This document shows positions 1-5,048 of a stretch of DNA of 5,048 nucleotides, piece by piece. The position numbers were made by a program, and so were the translations under genes. How positions within the stretch are numbered: the stretch's first letter is position 1; the number at the start of each line of letters is the position of its first letter. The notes under the pieces are model-generated. The model had not been told where the DNA came from and did not search any database. It saw nothing but the letters and a program-made list of their open reading frames with translations. This DNA comes from an uncultured Eubacteriales bacterium (GTDB lineage Bacteria > Bacillota > Clostridia > Oscillospirales > CAG-382): NCBI GenBank assembly GCA_900546385.1, contig URCT01000149.1:1-5048 (forward strand), given 5' to 3'.

Positions 1-526
1 GTTTGTAAGCAGTACCCTTTCCATCTGCCGGTGTATTCCAGCCGATAAAGGTGTAGTTGTTACGGGTAAATTCGTTCTGAGCAACTGTCACGATTTTTCC
101 TGCTGCACCAGTTGCTGAATCTATTGCTCCTTCGCCGCCATTTGCATCATAAGTCAACTTAACATGATATTCCGTGACATTTTCCTCATATCCACAATAC
201 GTGCATTTTTTTGTTCCATCGCGGGTTATCGTGCCATCTTCGTTTGCAATCCACTCACCGTAGGTAGTTTCAAGCGCATTATCCTTATAACCTTCGGCAT
301 GCAGACTATTATTGGAACCATCAACATCATTGTCGTACGTAACGCCATCTGCCGTCACACCGCTGTTATGGTATGCCTTGGCATCAACCATTTTGCCCCT
401 CTGCCAAACGGTAGTGTTACCGAACTTCACAATAGTTTTGCCTGTATTATTGCCGGGTTTACCGCCATAGCCAAACAAACGAGAGCAGGTTATTTTATCT
501 GTATTTACCCCGTTTACAACATTGTC
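1..526 (-). other. Compositionally distinct C-terminal segment: linker, CxxC motif and Listeria-Bacteroides repeat (residues 866-1040+)
   Basis: After the broken phosphoesterase motif the frame continues through a Gly/Asn/Thr-rich linker (866-about 955). Then comes a W-x(n)-DGT...CTYCGY element (C973, C976) resembling short CxxC modules in clostridial surface proteins, then LTYDANGG (989-996) and YTFIGWNTPADGKGT, the signature of Listeria-Bacteroides repeats (Flg_new, related to InlB B-repeats). Codons such as GTA, ACA, ATA, GGG, TCT, CGT and GGA, uncommon upstream, are frequent here. Hand counts give 28, 25 and 27 G+C per 60 bases in the lines starting at 1, 121 and 241, against 35 and 34 in the lines starting at 1141 and 1981. 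The segment is probably a wall-associated or spacer region. Confidence 0.75.
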
Positions 527-3121
527 GCCGGAAATATTGATGACAGTCGGATGCTCTTTGAGGATAGCTTCAAATGCATCAGAATCCGTCATACCACCGT
601 TATAGGCGCTGTCCTTGTGATTGAGCTTATGCGCAGGCGGAATGTGGTCGAATACGAAAATCGGCTTACCGCTGGCTTCATCGGCATATAACCGCTCGGA
701 AAGCCATTTGAGCTGCTCCTCGCCGAACTCATATTTGTTGCCGTTCGGAACCGAGCAGAAAATGAAATGCATTCCGTCGATTTCGGTATCATAAAAATGC
801 ACGCCGCGCGTGTATTCCACGGTATAATAGTTATTTTCACGGCAATAGGCAAGCCAGGTATCCATAAAGTTTTCGAAATGCTCCCAGGTAAACTCATCGA
901 TGCCGATGATATTGTTGACATACTGGTCACACTCATTCGGGCCTTCGTGGTTGCCTTGCACAAAGTATATGGGACTGGTAAAGCCTTTGAAATACTCGGT
1001 CAAGACCTCCCATTGGCCGCCCTGCTCAGCATCCACATTTCGACCGTACCATTGCGCAAAATCGCCGTTGACAACAATAAACTCCGGCGCAAAGGCATTT
1101 AGTTCGGTGCGCGTGGCCAACTGATTGGAATGCGGTGAAATCCGTTTGCCGTCGCCGAAGCCGAAACCGATATGCACGTCGGAAATGACGGCAAACGTGC
1201 GGCTCGGCACACCGGTCGGGCGTTTATCTTCGGGAATCTCACAAACCACATCAAAGCTCTTTAACGGATCGGTCACGCGGCAAAGCAGTGCTTCCGCACC
1301 GAACGGAACCGCTAAATTCTTATCGACCGTCACACCTTTAAGCAATGCCTTCACGTCGTTTAAGCGAAACGGCGTATAGCCTTCAAGCGGCGCATAAACA
1401 CCGGTCTCGTTTTTGGCAGCCCAGTACAACACAAAGCTGTCTTGTTCGGCAGAAAGCGTCTCTTTTCCGGTCGTCAAGGTGATCACGCCGTCGGCACTGC
1501 CGCGCTTGTCATCGGAAAACGTATAGCTCAACGCGAATTCAGCCGGGTCTAACGAATGGGTGATATTGGAGGCTGTCAAGGTCTTCATCTCGATTTCGGA
1601 TAAATTCACCTGCGAACCGGCAGGATAAACGGTTTCGCCGCACAAGAAGCTGACATAATTCTCGCCGGTTGGAAGCGTCACCACATCGTCCGCATCCGTC
1701 ACAAGGCTCAACGTGCCGCCGATATTTAATATATAGCTTCTTTTCGGGAAGTAATACACCGCCATATTGTCATAATACTGTCGGTCGTAATGGGACGCAA
1801 AATAAATGTGATAGCTGTTGAGCGTCGCGGCATCGGGAATCGCATCAAAGGTCACGGTCTCATGATACCAGTCAGCCGCCACGCGGATGACCTCGGCAAG
1901 CGAAGCCTTATGGTTGACCTCGGCATAGACTGCATCGGTATCCGATGTGCCGTTATAATAGACTCTGTCGTAAATATCGGTACAGGTTTCGGCATTCGAG
2001 CCTTTCGCCACCGCCACATCGTATTCTGCCGTAATGCGGCCGCCGTTCACGGAAAAGCCGCTGCCGCCGTTAAAGAAGAACGCGACGTCGGAATACTCAC
2101 CTTTGTCGGTGTAAATCTGATAATAGCCGTCGCCGTACTGCGATACGCCGCCGCTTTTGCAGGAAACGATTTGGATATTGCAGGATTCCATATAGCCTTT
2201 TTCAAAATCAGCGACTTCTTCTTTTTTTGTTTTGAAATCGGCAAAGGCAAGACGCACGCCGTAAGTCGGGTGAAGCGTCGGATTGAACGCTTCGGGTGCA
2301 TCCACGGCAGTAAGCGTAGATTTTGCAATTTGTGACACCGTTACCGTCGCGCCGGCAGCATAGGTTTTGCCGGACGGCGCTTTCCAGGCACTGTCTTCGG
2401 GAAGCTTGACAGAAGAACCGTTTGCCACCAACATCGAAAGCGTATCACCGCGCTTTAAGAAAAACGCATTGCTCGGATACATCCAAAGCTCGATGTTGTC
2501 GTAATACTGCTTTCCTTTAGACGTGAGGGCAATTTCATAGGCATTGAGCGTTTGTGCGTCCGGAATGTCCGGCGTAAAGGTGTTTTCCGTCCAAACCCAG
2601 GCATCCGCAGCAGCAATGACCGCAGCAAGATCGGACGAATGATCGTAGGTATAGACTGCCGCGTCCTTGGAGGTGCTGCCGTTGTACAAAAGCCGTTCAG
2701 CAAGCGCTGTAACGGTTTCGGCGGTCGAGCCTTTCGCTACGGCAACGTGATACCCGGCGGTAAAGGTTCCGCCCGAAAAGGCGAAGCCGGAGCCGTTATC
2801 GTTAAAATCAAAGCGGACAAGCGTTTGATCCACGCGGTCGCTATAGCCGATGGTGACATAGCCGCCGGAATACGGAACGACATTTCCGAAGTCGCATTTC
2901 GGGAAGCTGATGGCAATGCTGTTCAAAAGAACGCTGTCAAAATCGGTGATTTGCGTGTCCTTGGTCGTGAAATCGTCCGAAAACAAGCGAACACCCTTGA
3001 TTTCGTCTAATGTAGAGGTTTCGGCTGTCAGTGTCAGAACGCTTTCCGCCGCCATGGCATGAAAACCGGCGGATACTGCAAAAGCAAGAAGCAGTGACGC
3101 AAAAAAGCGGAGTGGTTTCAA
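1..3121 (-). CDS. Secreted multidomain calcineurin-like metallophosphoesterase with Listeria-Bacteroides repeat (C-terminus beyond window)
   Basis: One open frame of 1040 residues, without a stop, runs off the left edge. The start is TTG at 3121, because an in-frame TGA lies three codons upstream (3130-3128) and a GAAAGGA site (3137-3131) sits 9 bases before it. Residues 1-24 are a signal peptide (K2, R5, a hydrophobic core at 6-20, and AMA before AES as cleavage site), so the protein is exported. Residues 43-287 and 288-527 are two diverged copies of one unit of unknown function. Residues about 528-640, with FVLYW at 563-567, look like a beta-sandwich linker of the kind that precedes phosphoesterase domains. 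Residues about 640-865 carry metallophosphoesterase motifs. A CxxC at 973-976 and a Listeria-Bacteroides repeat from 985 follow. The family hydrolyses phosphomonoesters or diesters with two bound metals; the substrate here is unknown. The last metal motif, GHxH, is missing and codon use changes near there, so activity is doubtful. The fold assignment is firm; the function is not. Confidence 0.9.
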   Translation of the reverse strand, partial: MKPLRFFASLLLAFAVSAGFHAMAAESVLTLTAETSTLDEIKGVRLFSDDFTTKDTQITDFDSVLLNSIAISFPKCDFGNVVPYSGGYVTIGYSDRVDQTLVRFDFNDNGSGFAFSGGTFTAGYHVAVAKGSTAETVTALAERLLYNGSTSKDAAVYTYDHSSDLAAVIAAADAWVWTENTFTPDIPDAQTLNAYEIALTSKGKQYYDNIELWMYPSNAFFLKRGDTLSMLVANGSSVKLPEDSAWKAPSGKTYAAGATVTVSQIAKSTLTAVDAPEAFNPTLHPTYGVRLAFADFKTKKEEVADFEKGYMESCNIQIVSCKSGGVSQYGDGYYQIYTDKGEYSDVAFFFNGGSGFSVNGGRITAEYDVAVAKGSNAETCTDIYDRVYYNGTSDTDAVYAEVNHKASLAEVIRVAADWYHETVTFDAIPDAATLNSYHIYFASHYDRQYYDNMAVYYFPKRSYILNIGGTLSLVTDADDVVTLPTGENYVSFLCGETVYPAGSQVNLSEIEMKTLTASNITHSLDPAEFALSYTFSDDKRGSADGVITLTTGKETLSAEQDSFVLYWAAKNETGVYAPLEGYTPFRLNDVKALLKGVTVDKNLAVPFGAEALLCRVTDPLKSFDVVCEIPEDKRPTGVPSRTFAVISDVHIGFGFGDGKRISPHSNQLATRTELNAFAPEFIVVNGDFAQWYGRNVDAEQGGQWEVLTEYFKGFTSPIYFVQGNHEGPNECDQYVNNIIGIDEFTWEHFENFMDTWLAYCRENNYYTVEYTRGVHFYDTEIDGMHFIFCSVPNGNKYEFGEEQLKWLSERLYADEASGKPIFVFDHIPPAHKLNHKDSAYNGGMTDSDAFEAILKEHPTVINISGDNVVNGVNTDKITCSRLFGYGGKPGNNTGKTIVKFGNTTVWQRGKMVDAKAYHNSGVTADGVTYDNDVDGSNNSLHAEGYKDNALETTYGEWIANEDGTITRDGTKKCTYCGYEENVTEYHVKLTYDANGGEGAIDSATGAAGKIVTVAQNEFTRNNYTFIGWNTPADGKGTAYK
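527..1204 (-). other. Metallophosphoesterase domain lacking the terminal GHxH motif (residues ~640-865)
   Basis: Calcineurin-like phosphoesterase motifs appear in the expected order: SDVH (D648, H650), NGDF (D687), QGNHE (N724, H725), and FDHIPP (H826), each after a hydrophobic strand. By family knowledge these supply the metal ligands D, H, D, N and H. The last element, normally SGHxH or SGHxR after a short beta strand, should follow VINIS; instead G865 is followed by D866, N, V, V. The two C-terminal histidine ligands are therefore not visible. The domain may be inactive, may use substitute ligands, or the C-terminal part may have been replaced by recombination or a misassembly. Confidence 0.85.
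1541..2260 (-). repeat. Tandem protein repeat, copy 2 (residues 288-527)
   Basis: This is the second copy of the unit. It opens with GVRLAFADF (from residue 288), followed by VAVAKGS (369-375), YYNGTSDTDAVY, IPDAATLNSY, QYYDN (Y at 449) and a final GETVYPAGSQVNLSEI strand. Landmark spacing matches copy 1 to within two residues. The copies are clearly diverged between landmarks, so the duplication is old rather than a recent DNA-level repeat. It directly abuts the linker before the phosphoesterase domain. The right-hand boundary is approximate. Confidence 0.8.
2261..2995 (-). repeat. Tandem protein repeat, copy 1 (residues 43-287)
   Basis: This is the first copy of a duplicated unit within the secreted protein. 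It opens with GVRLFSDDF (from residue 43) and contains VAVAKGS (126-132), a YNGS...VY stretch, an IPDAQTLNAY segment, and a QYYDN motif (Y at 206). It closes with a GKTYAAGATVTVSQI-like strand. The same landmarks recur 243-245 residues later. The alternating hydrophobic pattern with many Gly, Thr and aromatic residues suggests an extracellular beta-rich fold. I do not recognise the family. Boundaries are approximate. Confidence 0.8.
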
Positions 3122-3130
3122 AGCAATTCA

Positions 3131-3137
3131 TCCTTTC
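3131..3137 (-). promoter_or_regulatory. Ribosome binding site that decides the TTG start
   Basis: On the minus strand GAAAGGA is followed 9 bases later by TTG at 3121. The nearby ATG overlapping this site (at 3132-3130) is in another frame that lacks the secreted-protein sequence. The frame starting with TTG gives a good signal peptide, so TTG is the supported start. Confidence 0.8.
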
Positions 3138-3189
3138 AAGTGAATTTTTATAAAATATGGAGAAGAAAAATAGCATTCTTCATGCAAAT

Positions 3190-3218
3190 AGTATAGCTTT
3201 TTATGAACGAATCGTCAA
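3190..3218 (-). promoter_or_regulatory. Sigma-A promoter for the secreted phosphoesterase gene
   Basis: On the minus strand TTGACG (3218-3213), a 17-base spacer and TATACT (3195-3190) match the housekeeping promoter consensus closely. Transcription would begin near 3183, leaving a leader of about 60 bases that contains the ribosome binding site. A short GCAT-GAAGA-ATGC hairpin lies in the leader but is too weak to call regulatory. Confidence 0.8.
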
Positions 3219-3387
3219 GTATCGCCGCTTAAAAAGACGAAATGCTCAAAAATTTGCGCGTTTTCCGGCAATTTTGGAGATTATTTGAAAGATTAAACTG
3301 TCTGCCGCAATTTTGCTTTCGTCACATTTTACAAAAACATTTTCAGCTTTTCATGCACATTGCCGAACACCGTCCGCTGTCGATGAC
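3219..3387. other. Intergenic sequence with no recognisable feature
   Basis: Between the terminator of the isomerase gene and the promoter of the phosphoesterase gene I see no gene, RNA structure or repeat. A plus-strand frame of 63 codons starts at 3242 but has no ribosome binding site, runs through the opposing terminator and encodes no recognisable protein. Confidence 0.6.
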
Positions 3388-3388
3388 A

Positions 3389-3423
3389 CAAAAAAACAGA
3401 GACCCGGCTAACCGAATCTCTGT
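3389..3423 (-). terminator. Rho-independent terminator of the isomerase gene
   Basis: Read on the minus strand, ACAGAGATTCGG (3423-3412) pairs with CCGGGTCTCTGT (3407-3396) as an unbroken 12-pair stem with two G-U pairs, around a TTAG loop. A run of T residues (3395-3390) follows. The stem begins about 21 bases after the isomerase stop codon. The plus-strand orientation lacks a good T-tract (TTGG follows), so it acts mainly on the minus strand. Confidence 0.95.
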
Positions 3424-3444
3424 CTTGGTTTGAAAAACAAATAC

Positions 3445-4419
3445 TTATGCCCAGAACATTCCGCCCGGCTTGGGTTCGGAAATGATGATGCGGCGCAAGA
3501 ACGCGATGGCTTTTTCAAGGCCTTCCTTGCTGGTCATGAAGCTGTCCTCATGTTCGATGCTCATGACGTGGTTATAGCCGACAAGCTGAAGCATGGAGAT
3601 CATATCCTTCCATTTCTTCTCATCCGTACCGTAACCGAGTGCGCGGAACACCCACGAACGATGGATCTCATCGCTGTAATGCTTGGTATCGAGAACGCCG
3701 TTGATTTCGGTATTGCGGCGGTTGACGCAGGTATCCTTGGCATGGAAATGGAACATAGCGCCGTTTTCGCCGATGTAGCGGATGGCTTCCACCGGATCAA
3801 TTCCCTGCCAAATGAGATGGGACGGGTCGAAGTTAGCACCGAGGCACGGGCCGACGGCGTTGCGCAGCTTCATTAAGGTTTCGGGATTATAGACGCAGAA
3901 GCCGGGATGCATTTCGAAAGCGATCTTATTGACGCCGTATTTTGCGGCATACTCGGATTCTTTCTGCCAATACGGGATAAGCACGTCGTTCCACTGATAA
4001 TCGAGGATATGGAGAAAATCCTCCGGCCACGGGCAGGTGACCCAGTTGGGTGTTTTATCTTCGGGCGAACCGCCGGGGCAGCCCGAGAAGGTGATGACCA
4101 TCGGGATTTCGAGTTCGTTGGCAAGCACGCAGGTGCGTTCGAAATCTTCATGGAATTTAGCGGCGACTTCTTTATCGGGATGGACGGCATTGCCGTGTGT
4201 GGACAAAGCGGAAATCTCGATATCGTATTTCTTAAAGAGATCCTTAAAGGCCTTCAATTTGCTCTTATCGGCGAGAAGCTCCTCGCGGTGGCAATGACCT
4301 TGGCCGGGAAATCCGCCGGTACCGATCTCGACTGCTTCGACGCCCAAGCCTTTGACGTAGGCAAGCATATCTTCAAGCGAACGGTCATAAAGCGGAACGG
4401 TGACGAGTCCTACTTTCAT
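3445..4419 (-). CDS. Sugar phosphate isomerase/epimerase family protein (TIM barrel)
   Basis: This complete 324-residue cytoplasmic protein belongs to the xylose-isomerase-like TIM-barrel family (AP_endonuc_2, COG1082, which also contains IolE). It starts with a first barrel strand, MKVGLVTVPL, and has no signal peptide. Likely divalent metal ligands are E169 (AFEMHPG), D198 and H201 (NFDPSHL), H226 (FHAKD) and E289 (SIEHED), all in the order expected for the family. The loop after strand 4, SGCPGG...NWVTCPWP (112-132), is typical of one common subgroup as I remember it. Members isomerise, epimerise or dehydrate sugars or inositol derivatives; the exact substrate cannot be read here. The ATG at 4419 is chosen because AGGAAG lies 8 bases upstream and a promoter just beyond. 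The open frame continues upstream to 4767 but that part crosses the promoter and the next gene. With its own promoter and terminator it is a single-gene unit. Confidence 0.92.
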   Translation of the reverse strand: MKVGLVTVPLYDRSLEDMLAYVKGLGVEAVEIGTGGFPGQGHCHREELLADKSKLKAFKDLFKKYDIEISALSTHGNAVHPDKEVAAKFHEDFERTCVLANELEIPMVITFSGCPGGSPEDKTPNWVTCPWPEDFLHILDYQWNDVLIPYWQKESEYAAKYGVNKIAFEMHPGFCVYNPETLMKLRNAVGPCLGANFDPSHLIWQGIDPVEAIRYIGENGAMFHFHAKDTCVNRRNTEINGVLDTKHYSDEIHRSWVFRALGYGTDEKKWKDMISMLQLVGYNHVMSIEHEDSFMTSKEGLEKAIAFLRRIIISEPKPGGMFWA

Positions 4420-4427
4420 GGGAATTA

Positions 4428-4433
4428 CTTCCT
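4428..4433 (-). promoter_or_regulatory. Ribosome binding site of the isomerase gene
   Basis: AGGAAG on the minus strand lies 8 bases before the ATG at 4419. It decides between this start and upstream start codons in the same open frame, none of which fit downstream of the promoter. Confidence 0.8.
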
Positions 4434-4467
4434 TTCGTATTTTTTGGATAGAATTGCTTCTGCCATC

Positions 4468-4496
4468 ATTATACATGAAGTAAGCGGAAATTTCAA
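4468..4496 (-). promoter_or_regulatory. Sigma-A promoter for the isomerase gene
   Basis: On the minus strand TTGAAA (4496-4491), a 17-base spacer and a perfect TATAAT (4473-4468) are present. The spacer ends in ATG directly before TATAAT. Expected transcription start is near 4461, giving a leader of about 42 bases. No operator palindrome is evident. Confidence 0.9.
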
Positions 4497-4528
4497 GTAC
4501 TTTTTGATAGATTTGACCATATTTCTTT

Positions 4529-4804
4529 TTATTTTTTCCGATACAGCAGCCGAATAATTTCCGCAAGAGCCAGTAAAATCGCACCGATTGCCAAAGCGGC
4601 AAGTCCGCAAAGATGTGCAGTATCCGGATTTGCTGTTTTTTGATCAAGGATATACGAAAACCCAACAACAAATGCAAGATAGGCAGATAATTCCAACAAT
4701 GGCGTAACGGCATTTCCGTATGTTCGGGCTTTTTCCAAGCAAATCCAAAGGAATACCAAAACCACACAGATTACGACCAACGCGAAGCAATTGTAACCGG
4801 ACAT
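4529..4804 (-). CDS. Small three-helix membrane protein of unknown function
   Basis: This 91-residue protein has three hydrophobic segments: about 5-23 (FALVVICVVLVFLWICL), 36-53 (LLELSAYLAFVVGFSYIL) and 65-87 (LCGLAALAIGAILLALAEII). It ends in a basic tail, RLLYRKK. By the positive-inside rule the C-terminus should be cytoplasmic and the N-terminus outside. The start is ATG at 4804 with AGGAG (4816-4812) 7 bases upstream, and a consensus promoter stands just beyond. I recognise no family and see no catalytic motif. The isomerase gene lies 109 bases downstream with its own promoter, and no terminator separates them, so some read-through is possible. It is likely a real gene because of its promoter, ribosome binding site and coherent membrane topology; function is not inferred. 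Confidence 0.82.
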   Translation of the reverse strand: MSGYNCFALVVICVVLVFLWICLEKARTYGNAVTPLLELSAYLAFVVGFSYILDQKTANPDTAHLCGLAALAIGAILLALAEIIRLLYRKK

Positions 4805-4831
4805 GAACGTTCTCCTAAAAATGATAGGTTC

Positions 4832-4860
4832 ATTTTATCACGAAAAGGGCATTCTGTCAA
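4832..4860 (-). promoter_or_regulatory. Consensus sigma-A promoter for the small membrane protein gene
   Basis: On the minus strand a perfect TTGACA (4860-4855), a 17-base spacer and TAAAAT (4837-4832) are present, with TGA just before the -10 box as an extended -10. This is the best -35 box in the window. Transcription should start near 4825, about 20 bases before the start codon. Confidence 0.9.
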
Positions 4861-4918
4861 GCACTTTATACTATATTTGTATTACAACTCGAATATATCA
4901 ATGCAATGGCTGTTAATA

Positions 4919-4924
4919 TATAAT
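4919..4924 (+). promoter_or_regulatory. Possible -10 box for the ribbon-helix-helix gene
   Basis: A TATAAT stands 18 bases upstream of the plus-strand ATG. No good -35 box lies 16-18 bases further upstream (TATCAA is the nearest), and the leader would be only about 12 bases. The surrounding sequence is very AT-rich, so chance occurrence is plausible. Confidence 0.35.
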
Positions 4925-4942
4925 TCTATGTGAGGTGATTTC

Positions 4943-5048
4943 ATGTCAAGCAAACTCATTCAAATCAAAAAGCGCGGTGAGGACGGCTACAAGCTGATAT
5001 CCGTGCGCATTCGGGAAAACACACTTGCCAAAATTGATGCGCTTGCCG
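4943..5048 (+). CDS. Ribbon-helix-helix (CopG/Arc-like) DNA-binding protein, N-terminal part
   Basis: The first 35 residues are visible before the window ends. A strong GAGGTGA site (4932-4938) precedes the ATG by 4 bases, 7 bases counted from AGG. After a basic, polar start (KLIQIKKRGEDGYK, residues 4-17) comes LISVRIRENTLAKIDALA (18-35). This is the pattern of a ribbon-helix-helix protein: a short DNA-contacting beta strand with alternating hydrophobic and polar residues, followed by an amphipathic helix beginning after E-N-T. Family members bind DNA as dimers and often repress their own gene or act with mobilisation or toxin-antitoxin modules. It is transcribed divergently from the small membrane protein gene across 138 bases, so it could act on either promoter. 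Neither partner nor target can be seen here. Confidence 0.75.
   Translation, partial: MSSKLIQIKKRGEDGYKLISVRIRENTLAKIDALA

Noticed and set aside
164..1379. Several plus-strand open frames opposite the phosphoesterase gene (164-691, 767-1102, 900-1124, 1125-1379)
   Set aside because: They lie antisense to a continuous minus-strand frame with recognisable domain motifs, lack ribosome binding sites that I can see, and encode no recognisable protein.
2937..3176. Minus-strand frame of 79 residues beginning upstream of the secreted protein
   Set aside because: It overlaps the start of the phosphoesterase gene in another frame, is rich in Cys, Arg and Ser without a fold pattern, and its internal ATG overlaps the ribosome binding site used by TTG 3121.
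3161..3187. Small hairpin (GCAT-GAAGA-ATGC) followed by T residues in the leader of the phosphoesterase gene
   Set aside because: A four-base-pair stem is too weak for an attenuator or riboswitch, and the sequence matches no leader RNA that I know.
3242..3433. Plus-strand 63-codon frame in the intergenic region
   Set aside because: No ribosome binding site, runs across the opposing terminator hairpin, and the protein is unrecognisable.
3907..4557. Plus-strand 216-codon frame opposite the isomerase gene
   Set aside because: It is the antisense shadow of a well-supported enzyme gene and crosses that gene's promoter and start.
4420..4767. N-terminal extension of the isomerase frame up to 4767 (440 residues in total)
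   Set aside because: The extension crosses the isomerase promoter at 4468-4496 and overlaps the membrane protein gene in another frame. Family length and the ribosome binding site both support the ATG at 4419.
1..5048. CRISPR arrays, tRNA or rRNA genes, insertion sequences, attachment sites
   Set aside because: No regularly spaced short repeats, cloverleaf sequences, transposase-like frames or terminal inverted repeats were seen on either strand.

Overview
The window looks like chromosome of a low-to-mid GC Gram-positive bacterium of the Clostridia (gut Oscillospiraceae/Ruminococcaceae type). This is inferred from the strong Shine-Dalgarno sequences (GAAAGGA, AGGAAG, AGGAG, GAGGTGA), near-consensus sigma-A promoters with exact 17-base spacers, a TTG start, and a secreted protein carrying a Listeria-Bacteroides (Flg_new type) repeat. 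No species can be named from the sequence alone.

Layout. Positions 1-3121 (minus strand) are one uninterrupted reading frame that runs off the left edge, giving 1040 visible residues. It is a secreted multidomain protein: signal peptide, two diverged tandem copies of a roughly 243-245-residue unit of unknown function, a probable beta-sandwich linker, a calcineurin-like metallophosphoesterase domain, then a compositionally different C-terminal segment with a CxxC motif and a Listeria-Bacteroides repeat. Its promoter lies at 3190-3218. Positions 3445-4419 (minus) encode a complete TIM-barrel sugar phosphate isomerase/epimerase-like protein with its own promoter (4468-4496) and a very clear intrinsic terminator (3389-3423), so it reads as a single-gene transcription unit. 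Positions 4529-4804 (minus) encode a small three-helix membrane protein with its own consensus promoter (4832-4860). At the right edge, 4943-5048 (plus) is the start of a divergently transcribed ribbon-helix-helix DNA-binding protein.

The genes do not form an obvious pathway. Each minus-strand gene has its own promoter, so they look like independent neighbours. The most notable observation is in the large secreted protein. The phosphoesterase domain has the D-x-H, G-D, G-N-H-E and lone-H motifs in order, but the final G-H-x-H metal motif is absent: the sequence reads S-G-D-N-V-V where S-G-H-x-H is expected. Close to that point the codon choice and GC content shift. This suggests a recombined or chimeric tail, either biological or an assembly join, on what would otherwise be an ordinary phosphoesterase. 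I did not find a convincing new multi-gene system, CRISPR array, RNA gene or transposon.
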